Source: Erysipelotrichaceae bacterium
GTDB lineage: Bacteria > Bacillota_I > Bacilli_A > Erysipelotrichales > Erysipelotrichaceae
Direction of reading: 5' to 3'
DNA: 43,626 bases
Assembly (NCBI GenBank): GCA_015058955.1
Contig: SVBJ01000015.1
Location: forward strand, 1-43,626
Shown here: in pieces, positions 26,071 to 34,415 of the stretch
Numbering within the stretch: the stretch's first letter is position 1
Layout: each line of letters begins with the position of its first letter
Position numbers and translations under genes: made by a program
The notes under the pieces: generated by a model
What the model was told of the DNA's origin: nothing
Databases searched by the model: none
The model's input: the letters and a program-made list of their open reading frames with translations, nothing else

Positions 26071-26100
26071 AAAAAGCCGGCTTTTCAGCCAGCCGGTTTT
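26071..26100 (-). terminator. Terminator of the seven-gene methyltransferase-metal operon
   Basis: CCGGCT (26077-26082) and AGCCGG (26091-26096) pair, flanked by AAAAA on the left and TTTT on the right. It lies immediately after the last gene's stop codon and could act on both strands. Confidence 0.75.
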
Positions 26101-26797
26101 ACAATGACTGTTTCTTATTAACGAATCGCCACAGGAAGAATACCATCAGTGCTTCACCATACATGCTGATGTAGAACATCAGACTCTGGGAACGGTCCCC
26201 GGAAGGATCATTTCCCAGGAAAATGCCCAATAAGGTAAACAATAACATGAAGAATCCGGCAAAGAACATGTTGGGATTCTTTTTCCTTATCAAGATATAA
26301 ATACCAATTCCAATCATGATGAAGACCGGAACGGTATCAAGCAATGAGGTCAGTGTACTGGAGAATTTACTGGTCAGGTCACTGGAAGCATAACGCTTAA
26401 TGGCTCCGACAGTTCTCGGTTCGGTAACGACCATGAACCCTGCCACCAGTCCCAATGCCATGATGATCACGGCCACGATCCAGGAAATCTTAATGATTTT
26501 TTTATTATCAGTCAGAGAATAGGCACAGATCGGAAACAGCAGTGGTATTAAGGTGCAGTGCAGAATGTAGCGCAGCTGACTGAGATGATGAAACAGTGTT
26601 CCATACTGCAGGAATACTCCCGATGCCAGAATCAGTGAATCATAAAACAGTCCGAAGCACAGTATGCCTGTCAAAAGCGGAATATTGTGTACAGTCCCCT
26701 TTCTGAATTCCCTGATCATGAAATAGATTGCGGTCCGGTCAAAAAAGGTCATGATCCACAGGACCGGAGCCATGGTTTTAATCAGAAGTTCTCTCAT
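26099..26797 (-). CDS. Multi-pass membrane protein, unknown
   Basis: A 232-residue hydrophobic protein with about seven membrane segments and no recognised motif. Segments alternate with short loops; a loop near the middle (RTVGAIKRYASSDLTSKF) is the longest. It is the last gene of the operon that begins with the methyltransferase, 22 bases or so after its neighbour. ATG 26797 fits AGAGG better than ATG 26803. Not recognised; a transport or sensing role is possible only by context. Confidence 0.7.
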   Translation of the reverse strand: MRELLIKTMAPVLWIMTFFDRTAIYFMIREFRKGTVHNIPLLTGILCFGLFYDSLILASGVFLQYGTLFHHLSQLRYILHCTLIPLLFPICAYSLTDNKKIIKISWIVAVIIMALGLVAGFMVVTEPRTVGAIKRYASSDLTSKFSSTLTSLLDTVPVFIMIGIGIYILIRKKNPNMFFAGFFMLLFTLLGIFLGNDPSGDRSQSLMFYISMYGEALMVFFLWRFVNKKQSL

Positions 26798-26825
26798 ATA
26801 CATATCCTCTGATTACATTGTAGCA

Positions 26826-27323
26826 CTATTTCACAAAGAGAGTACATATCCAGCCCAACAGAGCTGCCACAAACGGAAACAGCACGATTCTAAACAGCTG
26901 TCCTTTCCAGTTAAAGCCAAAGCTGTGATATCCCTCACAGCCTTCCGTTTCCGGATAGTAGTGCTGGAAGAAATGACTGACCGTCAGCAGATACCAGTCA
27001 AAGAAAATGATGTCAAAGGCCTTCAGCAGATACAGCATGATCAGAAATCTGCGGAAAAACTGCCAGAAACCAAATCCGTTTCTGACCCCGTCATAGCCCC
27101 CATAGAGAAATGACAGCACAAACATCAGCATGGCAACTACTGCCATTCGCCAGCCAACCATCTTCTGCCCCGGGAAACGTTCTTTATGTTCCTTTACAGC
27201 CTGCTGAATGTCCTTTGGGGCTGTGCTGAAAAACCTTCGATCCTGAATGAACCCGACGGCTGCCCATAAAAGCAGAAACAGAGCTGCCATCAGGATAACG
27301 GAAAGTATAAGTGTGACTTTCAT
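26826..27323 (-). CDS. Membrane protein, unknown
   Basis: A 165-residue protein with an N-terminal hydrophobic helix (LILSVILMAALFLLLWAAVGF) and about three further segments. The loop after the first helix is basic and hydrophilic. No domain is recognised. GGGAGG lies just upstream of ATG 27323; the in-frame TTG at 27335 is part of this site and unlikely to be used. Sits between the ZIP transporter and another membrane protein in the same operon. Confidence 0.7.
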   Translation of the reverse strand: MKVTLILSVILMAALFLLLWAAVGFIQDRRFFSTAPKDIQQAVKEHKERFPGQKMVGWRMAVVAMLMFVLSFLYGGYDGVRNGFGFWQFFRRFLIMLYLLKAFDIIFFDWYLLTVSHFFQHYYPETEGCEGYHSFGFNWKGQLFRIVLFPFVAALLGWICTLFVK

Positions 27324-27350
27324 ATGACCTCCCAAATGATTACTGATCTT

Positions 27351-28136
27351 TCAGGCCAAAGCCACGTCCAGAGCCATCATCAGGGTAAAGCCCAATGAGA
27401 ACATTACAACCCCGATGTTGGAATGATGACCGGCTGACATTTCCGGAATCAGTTCTTCCACCACCACATACATCATTGCCCCTGCGGCAAAAGCCAGGGT
27501 ATACGGCATGATCGGTACTATGAATGCTGAGGCAAATACCGTCAGTAAGCCAAATAACGGTTCAACAGCTCCTGAGAGAACACCGTCTATAAAGGCCCTG
27601 TGCTTGCTGGTGCCCTGTGCATGCAGCGGCATGGAAATGATCGCTCCTTCCGGAAAGTTCTGAATGGCTATGCCCAAAGCCAGAGCCAGAGCACCGCCGG
27701 CTGTTATCTGGGCTGATCCGCTGATGTAACCGGCAAAGACAACCCCAACCGCCATGCCTTCCGGTATGTTATGCAGGGTCACTGCTAGCAACATCATTGT
27801 GGTCTTATGCAGTGAGGAAGCCGGACCTTCCGGTTCATCCGTATTGAGATGCTGGTGTGGGGTAAAGGTATCCAGTAACAACAGGAAAAGTATGCCGACC
27901 CAGAAACCAATGGCAGCCGGGGCAAATGCCCATCTGTCAAGGTGAGCTGACTGTTCCATCGCCGGTATCAGCAGACTCCAGATCGAAGCCGCTGTCATGA
28001 CTCCCGAAGCAAAACCGGTCAGTGATTTCTGTACCTTGTCACTGAGCTGTCCCTTCATGAAGTACACCAGCAGTGAACCGGCAGAGGTGCCGACAAACGG
28101 TATCAGTAAGCCAATGATGACTTCCTTAGTTACCAT
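27351..28136 (-). CDS. ZIP-family metal transporter
   Basis: A 261-residue ZIP (ZupT-like) transporter with eight membrane segments expected. The metal-site motifs are LHNIPEG (His122, Asn123, Glu126) in TM4 and QNFPEG (Asn160, Glu163) in TM5, and a short HQH (94-96) lies in the variable loop. The family moves zinc, and often iron or manganese, into the cytoplasm. Its start overlaps the HMA gene by seven bases, so the metal-binding protein and transporter are translated together. Confidence 0.93.
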   Translation of the reverse strand: MVTKEVIIGLLIPFVGTSAGSLLVYFMKGQLSDKVQKSLTGFASGVMTAASIWSLLIPAMEQSAHLDRWAFAPAAIGFWVGILFLLLLDTFTPHQHLNTDEPEGPASSLHKTTMMLLAVTLHNIPEGMAVGVVFAGYISGSAQITAGGALALALGIAIQNFPEGAIISMPLHAQGTSKHRAFIDGVLSGAVEPLFGLLTVFASAFIVPIMPYTLAFAAGAMMYVVVEELIPEMSAGHHSNIGVVMFSLGFTLMMALDVALA

Positions 28137-28384
28137 AATCCAAACAGACCCTTCTTTTCATAAATCTCACTGGTTATCCCCAAACACTGATAACCCGTGG
28201 CATTTATGGTACTGCTGAGGGCAGCCTGATCTATTTCACCTTCAGCCAGAAAGACCGTTTCCCCTTTCTTAAAAGATGATGTCACCTTTTTCGCCTGCGG
28301 TACTGCCTTTCTGACTGCTTCATTGACATGTGCTTCACACATGTTGCAGGCCATGCCTTCTATCTTTAATGTATACTTCTTCAT
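28130..28384 (-). CDS. HMA-domain metal-binding protein (CopZ-like)
   Basis: An 84-residue heavy-metal-associated domain with the metal motif GMACNMC (Cys13, Cys16), and ferredoxin-like beta-alpha-beta order. HMA proteins of this size carry copper, zinc or another soft metal to a partner. The C-terminal tail (EIYEKKGLFGLW) is short and hydrophobic. It overlaps both neighbours: four bases with the membrane protein upstream and seven with the ZIP gene. No metal ATPase is in the operon, so transfer to the ZIP protein or another enzyme is inference. Confidence 0.9.
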   Translation of the reverse strand: MKKYTLKIEGMACNMCEAHVNEAVRKAVPQAKKVTSSFKKGETVFLAEGEIDQAALSSTINATGYQCLGITSEIYEKKGLFGLW

Positions 28385-28869
28385 TTAATACCTCCCGTCA
28401 GCATCACGCATCCGGCAACGACTGCAGCCAGGACAAGCCATATGACACTGAGTTTTATTCTTTCTTTCAATATCTGTTTCCAGCTCTTCACGTAGGCGAT
28501 GTCTTCCATTCCTTTAATTACCCATAATCTGCTGCTGGAAACCCAGATCCGGTCTATGACGATTCCGTCATACCGGTTCATTATTTCCAGAAACAGTAAG
28601 GACTGCAGATACGCCTGCATGAAATTTTCCGGTTTATTGAGATGAATGCTGATGAGCAGTGCTGCCAGAAGCACCAGTGAGAAGAAGATCAGGAATGACC
28701 TTCTTTCCCGTCTGACATTTTCCCTGTCAGCCAGCCCACGCCGGTAAGCTGTTTCCCTGAATTCTTTCGGATAGAAATAGAGAGCATTTATTCCGTTATC
28801 ACCGGCTGCGATCCTGACCATCAGGGTAAACAGTCCCAGAAACAGAATCAATTCGATGAATAGTTTCAT
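28381..28869 (-). CDS. Small multi-pass membrane protein, unknown
   Basis: A 162-residue protein with an N-terminal membrane segment, a basic cytoplasmic-looking loop rich in Arg (YRRGLADRENVRRERRSF), a second segment, and a C-terminal pair-like hydrophobic end. A conserved-looking RYDGIVIDRIWVSSSRLWVIKGMED segment lies between segments. Family not recognised. Its ATG overlaps the upstream stop as ATGA, and its stop overlaps the HMA gene, so it is tightly coupled to both. Confidence 0.75.
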   Translation of the reverse strand: MKLFIELILFLGLFTLMVRIAAGDNGINALYFYPKEFRETAYRRGLADRENVRRERRSFLIFFSLVLLAALLISIHLNKPENFMQAYLQSLLFLEIMNRYDGIVIDRIWVSSSRLWVIKGMEDIAYVKSWKQILKERIKLSVIWLVLAAVVAGCVMLTGGIK

Positions 28870-29504
28870 TGAGCACCCTTCTTTCGGTATCCGCAATCAC
28901 AGTATGGCCCCCCTGAAGCCAGCGTATATTCTCTGATGAATTCACAGACTCCGCCAGCTTCAGCCATGGTGTAGTCAAGACGGCACATGGCACGGATATA
29001 GTCATTTAGTCCGAGCTGCTTCATCAGGGTACAGATCCCGCATCTGGTGAATCTGGCTTCATAGCCGCTTCCGTCAGGATAAGGCAGAAAAGTCATGTTC
29101 CAGGAATAGGGATTTCGGTCAGCTGCCTGCTGCCGTTCAGTCTTTTTCAAACCGGCTACATCCTTCGCAGTAAACTTCTGTTTCCCCATTATTCGGCAGA
29201 ACCGTTTCATGACAGGGGTCATCATCGATTCGCGGTAATAAGCCGTCATCCGGTCAGCGTCCGGTTTTTCCGGCATGGACAGAATGAATGCCGATAAGGT
29301 GGCACAGCTCAAAATGTTCATCTTAAAGCGGTCGCCCTTTTCAAATTCCGGCAGACCGGCAACGATCTCTCTGTATTTCCTTTTGGCTGCTGAAGTGATC
29401 AGATCAGCTTCTTCCCGGCCAAATCCCAGTACTTTGATCAGATTCTTCCTGAAGGAACCTTTAAACAGCAGCCACATTCCAGCCGGCATTCCCTGATATT
29501 TCAT
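28866..29504 (-). CDS. ATC-hydrolase-family protein (L-2-amino-thiazoline-4-carboxylate hydrolase-like)
   Basis: A 212-residue protein resembling the L-2-amino-thiazoline-4-carboxylic acid hydrolase family. The diagnostic part is the C-terminal half: FTRCGICTLMKQLG, then MCRLDYTMAEAGG and EYTLASGGPYCDCGYRKKG, with several cysteines. The namesake converts a thiazoline to a cysteine derivative, but most members have no proved substrate. It follows the LCM methyltransferase with a TAATG overlap. A second family member runs off the right end of the window. Confidence 0.85.
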   Translation of the reverse strand: MKYQGMPAGMWLLFKGSFRKNLIKVLGFGREEADLITSAAKRKYREIVAGLPEFEKGDRFKMNILSCATLSAFILSMPEKPDADRMTAYYRESMMTPVMKRFCRIMGKQKFTAKDVAGLKKTERQQAADRNPYSWNMTFLPYPDGSGYEARFTRCGICTLMKQLGLNDYIRAMCRLDYTMAEAGGVCEFIREYTLASGGPYCDCGYRKKGAQ

Positions 29505-30346
29505 TAACGGTCCCCTCCGAACTCTATCCTGATGATCTTCATTGCGACCAGACGGTCACAGAATCTGATCATCAGCTTATGAAACAGACTGACCTTGTCA
29601 TAGATGTCACGGTAGCCTCTCATGTAGCTTCTTTCGGTTACACTTCTGAATCCCTGATTCCAGCTTTCAATTTCAGTTTTATCCTGTAAGGAGAAATAGG
29701 CAGAAACATCACTGATCCCCGCACCTTTCAGCCAGGTCTTTCTCATCATCTTCGCGCCCAAGTTATTGCAGGAATCAAAGACCAGAACACCACCAGGATA
29801 TCGGCGGTTCATTTCCGCCGTCAGTTTTCTGATATCTTCGGTTTTCAGATAATAGAAGACCCCTGCCGCAAAGAATATGACACCTTTTTTCCCGTCTATC
29901 TGATCCATCCAGCGGTAATCATTGAGATCACAGCCGATGTTTACTTCCCTGTCCTGAACTCCCAGAATGTCATTTCTGATTTCAATGACATCAGGAAAAT
30001 CAATGTTATAACCGTGACAGCTGCCGTTATCAGCCTTGCTGAAAGAATCATCCAGACCGCAGCCTAGATTGACAACGGCTGCCTCAGGATATTTCTTCAG
30101 ATAATCCCTGATCTCCCAGAGCAGATCATAATGACGCTGGGCTACTTCCAGAGCCCCGAAAAGTCCGGCCATGCTTTCCATGGCTTTTCCCTTCTCCCGG
30201 AAATCATAGTCCAGCATGCTGCAGATCCTTTCCGCTTCCCTGTCTTCAAACAGTTCCGGAAAATGATCCCGGCAGACCTTTCGACCATACAGCGGAATGA
30301 CCAGAGTTTCCTGTACGCTGTTTTTCTCAATGTGATACTTCTTCAT
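29504..30346 (-). CDS. LCM-type class I methyltransferase
   Basis: A 280-residue SAM-dependent methyltransferase of the leucine carboxyl methyltransferase/TcmP-like family. The SAM site is VVNLGCGLDDSF, and YNIDFPDVIEIR and FFAAGVFYYL follow as expected. The family includes O-methyltransferases of small molecules. First gene of a seven-gene operon with an ATC-hydrolase-like enzyme, an HMA protein and a ZIP transporter. ATG 30346 is chosen over the in-frame GTG 30355 because AAGGTGA is the likely ribosome site. Its promoter carries an inverted-repeat operator. Confidence 0.88.
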   Translation of the reverse strand: MKKYHIEKNSVQETLVIPLYGRKVCRDHFPELFEDREAERICSMLDYDFREKGKAMESMAGLFGALEVAQRHYDLLWEIRDYLKKYPEAAVVNLGCGLDDSFSKADNGSCHGYNIDFPDVIEIRNDILGVQDREVNIGCDLNDYRWMDQIDGKKGVIFFAAGVFYYLKTEDIRKLTAEMNRRYPGGVLVFDSCNNLGAKMMRKTWLKGAGISDVSAYFSLQDKTEIESWNQGFRSVTERSYMRGYRDIYDKVSLFHKLMIRFCDRLVAMKIIRIEFGGDR

Positions 30347-30369
30347 TTCAATCACCTTAATTCATTTTA

Positions 30370-30385
30370 GTTAGCACACGCTAAC
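30370..30385 (-). promoter_or_regulatory. Inverted-repeat operator GTTAGC-N4-GCTAAC
   Basis: A perfect six-base dyad lies just downstream of the -10 box of the methyltransferase operon, at the expected transcription start. The half-sites (TAGGTTAG / CTAACTAA in wider context) resemble DtxR/MntR-type boxes but are spaced by six bases instead of one; TetR-family operators are an alternative. Confidence 0.65.
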
Positions 30386-30392
30386 CTATACC

Positions 30393-30421
30393 ATTCTAGC
30401 AGAGAACAGTGTATTTCTCAA
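30393..30421 (-). promoter_or_regulatory. Promoter of the methyltransferase-metal operon
   Basis: On the minus strand TTGAGA (30421-30416) and TAGAAT (30398-30393) are separated by exactly 17 bases, placing the start of transcription over the inverted repeat. Confidence 0.7.
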
Positions 30422-30488
30422 CGGCAAAGCATTGAAACATCCATTCATTTCAAAAATGTTACAATGAATATGGAAAGTGAGACTGATA

Positions 30489-31241
30489 ATGGTATACACA
30501 GACGCCCACTGTCACTTAGGGTCCCGTCAGTATGACGATGACCGTGACGAAATGATCGCCAGAATGCTGGATAAGGGAGTATCCAAAGCCATCATGATCT
30601 GTTGCAGCAGACATGACTTGCTGGAAGCTGTCAGATTACGCAGCCTTTATCCCGGTTTTAAGCTGGCTGTCAGCGTTCATCCTCAGGATCTGGAATACAA
30701 CTGCAGTGACGCAAGACTGGAAGAACTGAGCAAAATTGTTGAAGAATATCACCCGGACATGATCGGGGAAACCGGTCTGGATTACCGTTCCCATCCTCAC
30801 ACAAAAATCCAACAGCGCCATTTCTTCATCAGTCAGCTCCAGTTAGCCCAAAAACACAGTTTACCTGTCAATGTGCACAGCCGTCAGGCCAGTGCCGACA
30901 CCCTGGACATTTTAAGGAAATATCCATGCAGAGGCATCATTCACAGTTACAGCGGTTCCATTGAAATGGCGAGATTGTTCATTAAGGAAGGCTATTACAT
31001 CTCCTTTGGAGCCAGTGTGCTGTTTTCCAATTCCCATAAGCCTCAGCAGGTGATCTCTCAGATTCCATTGGAACGTCTGTTAATTGAAACGGACTCACCG
31101 TATCAGAGCCCCATCAGAGATCACCGTCATGAACCGGCTGACATAGCTGCCATCTATGAAACAATCGCCGGAATCAGAAACATCAGTGTTGAACAGCTCT
31201 GTGAAACTGTTGAAGACAATTTTGATAACGTATTCAGATAA
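30489..31241 (+). CDS. TatD-family metal-dependent hydrolase
   Basis: A 250-residue TatD-like DNase/hydrolase TIM barrel. Metal ligands are visible in TDAHCHL (Asp5, His7, His9), IGETGLDY, NVHSR, IIHSYSG and ETDSPYQSP. The family cleaves DNA or other phosphoester bonds, and some members act in DNA fragmentation or repair. ATG 30489 is preferred; the in-frame GTG at 30477 is also possible, as no strong ribosome site decides. Divergent from the methyltransferase operon. Convergent with the next minus-strand gene, sharing the hairpin at 31254-31277. Confidence 0.9.
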   Translation: MVYTDAHCHLGSRQYDDDRDEMIARMLDKGVSKAIMICCSRHDLLEAVRLRSLYPGFKLAVSVHPQDLEYNCSDARLEELSKIVEEYHPDMIGETGLDYRSHPHTKIQQRHFFISQLQLAQKHSLPVNVHSRQASADTLDILRKYPCRGIIHSYSGSIEMARLFIKEGYYISFGASVLFSNSHKPQQVISQIPLERLLIETDSPYQSPIRDHRHEPADIAAIYETIAGIRNISVEQLCETVEDNFDNVFR

Positions 31242-31250
31242 GCGGACGAA

Positions 31251-31277
31251 AAAAGACATCCGTTTTTCTGGATGTCT
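31251..31277 (-). terminator. Intrinsic terminator
   Basis: AGACATCC (31254-31261) and GGATGTCT (31270-31277) pair; on the minus strand the stem is followed by TTTTTT. It ends the gene at 31277-31750. Confidence 0.75.
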
Positions 31278-31750
31278 CATTCTGTCATAAGTTTTACCGT
31301 ATACCCTTCTGTCTTATTACCCGTTATGACGATGTCATACATTTTACCGAAATAAGCGTCCCAGGAGATCGGTTCAGCCCATCTGGTGATCTCTTCCGGA
31401 TAAATGTTTTCAAAATTAGGATCAGTGTATTCTGTAATGATCCTGAATTTCATGATCAGGCTGACCTTATCAGCTGAACTGTTCAGTTCGTCTCTGTTCC
31501 ATGTGGTTATGAGCTCATCGTCGTGTCTGATCAGTGATTTATCGGCATTTGAAACACCGCCGCCCTGATCATGACCGTCAACACTGTAATCATAGACGAT
31601 CAGTCCGATGTCTTCCTGTACATTCAGCTTTATTCTTAAGGCGATCTCATCCTCCCCAACTCTGTATTCGCCAGGGAAAAGCCGCTTATACCCAAAGTAT
31701 AAACCGGCAAGAATTGCCACGATAATTATCAAAATAACTGATTTCTTCAT
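31277..31750 (-). CDS. Hypothetical membrane-anchored protein, 157 aa
   Basis: An N-terminal membrane helix (VILIIIVAILAGLYFGY) is followed by a ~130-residue beta-rich extracytoplasmic domain with Asp/Gly-rich strands and no cysteine, so it is an anchored rather than a lipid-modified protein. No domain is recognised. GTAGGAAT precedes the ATG. It is transcribed alone between TatD and an aldo/keto reductase, and offers no context clue to function. Confidence 0.7.
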   Translation of the reverse strand: MKKSVILIIIVAILAGLYFGYKRLFPGEYRVGEDEIALRIKLNVQEDIGLIVYDYSVDGHDQGGGVSNADKSLIRHDDELITTWNRDELNSSADKVSLIMKFRIITEYTDPNFENIYPEEITRWAEPISWDAYFGKMYDIVITGNKTEGYTVKLMTE

Positions 31751-31821
31751 ATTCCTACACTTTCTAAACCGGCATGGCTGGTTATTTCATTATAGTACAT
31801 ATTCCGGCAAAGTCATTGTAA

Positions 31822-31851
31822 TTGTGCAGATAATATTCTGTTTAATATAAT
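31822..31851 (+). promoter_or_regulatory. Promoter of the YdhF-like aldo/keto reductase
   Basis: TATAAT (31846-31851) is 18 bases downstream of TTGTGC (31822-31827), placing transcription start just before the 31879 ATG. Confidence 0.5.
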
Positions 31852-31878
31852 TAAGGTAATAGAAAAGAGAAACTGAAT

Positions 31879-32796
31879 ATGAAATACATCAGACTGGCTG
31901 ACAATGTACCTGAGGTTTCCGTGATCGGAATCGGATGCATGAGGATCGCTTCAAAAGATAAAAAGGATGTTGAAAACATCATCCGTACTGCTCTGGATAA
32001 CGGAATTAACTTCTTTGATCATGCCGACATCTATGGCGGCGGCAGAAGTGAGGAAATCTTTGGGGAAGTTCTTAAAGATGATCCGTCATTAAGAAATAAA
32101 ATGGTGATTCAGTCCAAATGCGGGATCAACAAAGGCATGTATGACTTTTCCAAAGAGCACATCATGAAAGCCGTTAATGGCTCACTGAAAAGACTAAACG
32201 TTGACTGCATCGATTCCCTGTTACTGCACAGACCGGATGTCTTAATGGACCTGTCGCAGGTAAAGGAAGCCTTCAGCGAGCTATATGAAAGCGGTAAGGT
32301 AAAGAGCTTCGGTGTTTCCAACATGAACCGCTTCCAGATCGAATTGCTGCAGAGCGTTCTGCCTTACCCGATCACTTCTGATCAGCTGCAGCTTTCACTG
32401 GCCCATACTCCTCTGATCGATGAAGGTATCAATGTCAACACCGGCTGGGATAACGGCATTGTCCGCGCATCCGGAACCCTGGAATACCTTAAGTTAAAGG
32501 ACATCACCCTGCAGACCTGGTCACCATTACAGTTCGGTATGTTCCAGGGCATCTTCATTGATAACGAAAACTATGGTGAACTCAATGAACAGTTGCATAA
32601 ACTGGCTGATAAATACGGTGTAACCAAAGATACCATTGCCTACAGCTGGTTACTGCGCCTGACTCAGAAAGTTCAGGTCATTACCGGCACTACTACCACA
32701 GATCGCATCATCAACGCTGCCAGGGCTGCAGATGTTGAGTTAAGTGCCAGAGAATGGTATGACCTCTATAAGGCTGCCGGTAACAGGCTGCCATGA
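31879..32796 (+). CDS. Aldo/keto reductase (YdhF-like)
   Basis: A 305-residue AKR barrel with the standard tetrad: Asp47 and Tyr52 (FFDHADIYGGG), Lys80 (QSKCG) and His117 (LLLHRPD). The C-terminal cofactor site GTTTTDRI (NADPH phosphate region) is present. Overall order matches the E. coli YdhF oxidoreductase group; the substrate is unknown. It lacks the 4Fe-4S extension of the other AKR in the window. Transcribed alone from a TATAAT promoter. Confidence 0.92.
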   Translation: MKYIRLADNVPEVSVIGIGCMRIASKDKKDVENIIRTALDNGINFFDHADIYGGGRSEEIFGEVLKDDPSLRNKMVIQSKCGINKGMYDFSKEHIMKAVNGSLKRLNVDCIDSLLLHRPDVLMDLSQVKEAFSELYESGKVKSFGVSNMNRFQIELLQSVLPYPITSDQLQLSLAHTPLIDEGINVNTGWDNGIVRASGTLEYLKLKDITLQTWSPLQFGMFQGIFIDNENYGELNEQLHKLADKYGVTKDTIAYSWLLRLTQKVQVITGTTTTDRIINAARAADVELSAREWYDLYKAAGNRLP

Positions 32797-32819
32797 AAAA
32801 AGAAGCATTTTATGCTTCT
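32796..32819 (-). terminator. Intrinsic terminator between convergent genes
   Basis: AGAAGCAT (32801-32808) and ATGCTTCT (32812-32819) pair around TTT; on the minus strand TTTTTT follows, so it ends the GNAT gene. Confidence 0.75.
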
Positions 32820-32821
32820 GC

Positions 32822-33304
32822 TCAGCGCTTCAGGATCATTCTGATCTCTGTGGCATTGATATTTGTATTTGTCTTTTCGGTTCCGTCAGCAATGAATCCG
32901 CATTTCTGATAAAACCTGATTGCCCTCTTATTTTCCTTAAGTGTCCACAGACAGATCTGCGGATACTTTTTTAACTGGTCTAGTGCCCGCTGCATCAGCT
33001 GTTTTCCAACTCCTTTACCATAATATTCAGCCAGAATGTAAATGGCGAAGACCTCTCCCAGCTCATCGGGATCACCATCTCTGTGACCATAGCCAACAAA
33101 ACCAATCACTTTATCATTTTCTTTCGCCACTAACAAACCATCCGGCCAGTTAAAGGCGATCTGTTCGCATTTTTCCAGAGTCAGTCTGTCCAGATACCGC
33201 TGGTCAATCAGTCCGGGATACGCCTGGTGCCATGCCTTCCAGTGGACATAGGCTTTTCCCCTGACTTCTTCAGGGGTCTCCATCTTCTTAATGATGATGT
33301 TCAT
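32822..33304 (-). CDS. GNAT acetyltransferase
   Basis: A 160-residue GNAT. The acetyl-CoA loop is YILAEYYGKGVGKQLM and the C-terminal RFYQKCGFIADGTEK segment is typical. The N-terminal VRGKAYVHWKAWHQAYPGLI stretch resembles RimI-like or ribosomal/amine acetyltransferases. The acceptor is unknown. AGGTG lies before the ATG. It ends 11 bases after the asparaginase gene and is probably co-transcribed with it. Confidence 0.9.
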   Translation of the reverse strand: MNIIIKKMETPEEVRGKAYVHWKAWHQAYPGLIDQRYLDRLTLEKCEQIAFNWPDGLLVAKENDKVIGFVGYGHRDGDPDELGEVFAIYILAEYYGKGVGKQLMQRALDQLKKYPQICLWTLKENKRAIRFYQKCGFIADGTEKTNTNINATEIRMILKR

Positions 33305-33315
33305 CTTTTCACCTG

Positions 33316-34314
33316 CTAGTCTGCCACATCCCTGAGAATGTCATTGCCAATAGGTGAATAGAACAGCTTCTTGACTTCGTTAATGTCATGAGTCTGCTCC
33401 AGCACCCACATTAACTTGGCCAGACAGGCTTCCGAGGTCATGTCATATGATTCCAAAAGACCGGTAGCCTTCTTGATCAGATTGCCTACCTCATACAGGG
33501 AAATATCACTTCCCTCATTTGGAACCTGGGTGGTCATGACCACGACCTTGCCCTTTTCGGTAGCTCTTAACACTTCATTGAAGTAGTCATAATACTCCGG
33601 AATGCCTCCGTTGCCGAAGCTCTCAATGACCAGTCCGTCATAGGTTTCCAGCAGATAACGCAGCACATCGCTCTTTAATCCCGGCACCAGTTTCAATAAG
33701 CCGACATTGGTATTGAGGGTATCATAGAAACGGGTCTCTCGGCTCCCCGGAACGTCAAAGAAACGCAGAATGTGACCGTTGACAATATGGGCTATCTCCG
33801 GGTAATTAACGCTGTAGAAGGCATCAAAACGCTTGGTATAGTTCTTTCTTACTCTGGTGGCAAGTATTACTGAACCGGAGAAAACCACCTGAATGCCATG
33901 GCTGTTTTCATCAACGACATACAGTAAGGCATCTCTGAGGTTTCTCGGGGCATCGGAGTTTTCCGCAGCCAAAGGAACCTGAGCACCAGTGATTACGATC
34001 GGCTTGGCTGAATCCTGAATCAGATAGCTTAAGCCGGCTGCCGTATAAGCCATGGTATCGGTACCGTGGGTTATGACAAAACCGTCATAACGATCATAGT
34101 TTTCCTTAATGGTCCTGGCCATTAACATCCAGTGTTCCGGACGGATATTGGTACTGTCAATGTTGATCAGCTGCAGGGAATCGATCCAGGCAATGGTCTT
34201 TAACTGCGGCATGGCCTTTAACAGTTCATCTGTCGATAACTGTGGCACCAGTCCGTTTTCACCCGGTAACGAGGCAATTGTTCCCCCTGTTCCAATCATC
34301 AGTATGTTCTTCAT
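33316..34314 (-). CDS. ansA: Type I L-asparaginase (AnsA-like)
   Basis: A 332-residue cytoplasmic asparaginase. The nucleophile Thr12 is in GTGGTIAS, Ser54 in NIDSTN and the second catalytic Thr85-Asp86 in THGTDTMAY; IVITGAQVPLA adds the conserved lysine-bearing region further on. It hydrolyses asparagine to aspartate and ammonia. There is no signal peptide, consistent with type I. AAGGTGATC precedes the ATG. Together with the GNAT gene downstream it forms a likely two-gene unit. Confidence 0.93.
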   Translation of the reverse strand: MKNILMIGTGGTIASLPGENGLVPQLSTDELLKAMPQLKTIAWIDSLQLINIDSTNIRPEHWMLMARTIKENYDRYDGFVITHGTDTMAYTAAGLSYLIQDSAKPIVITGAQVPLAAENSDAPRNLRDALLYVVDENSHGIQVVFSGSVILATRVRKNYTKRFDAFYSVNYPEIAHIVNGHILRFFDVPGSRETRFYDTLNTNVGLLKLVPGLKSDVLRYLLETYDGLVIESFGNGGIPEYYDYFNEVLRATEKGKVVVMTTQVPNEGSDISLYEVGNLIKKATGLLESYDMTSEACLAKLMWVLEQTHDINEVKKLFYSPIGNDILRDVAD

Positions 34315-34385
34315 ATGATCACCTTCGCTGTTTCTATCTATATTTTAATATTTCGGTAACTCATTGTCATCAATTCAACAGCAGA

Positions 34386-34411
34386 TAAAAATGACCTTAT
34401 TCAGGTCATTT
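34386..34411 (-). terminator. Intrinsic terminator
   Basis: AAATGACCT (34389-34397) and AGGTCATTT (34403-34411) pair around five bases; on the minus strand TTTTT follows the stem. Confidence 0.75.
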
Positions 34412-34415
34412 CTTA

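Noticed and set aside
30477-30488. GTG start for the TatD gene
   Set aside because: Not excluded, but the ATG at 30489 begins the family's usual N-terminal strand, so it is preferred.
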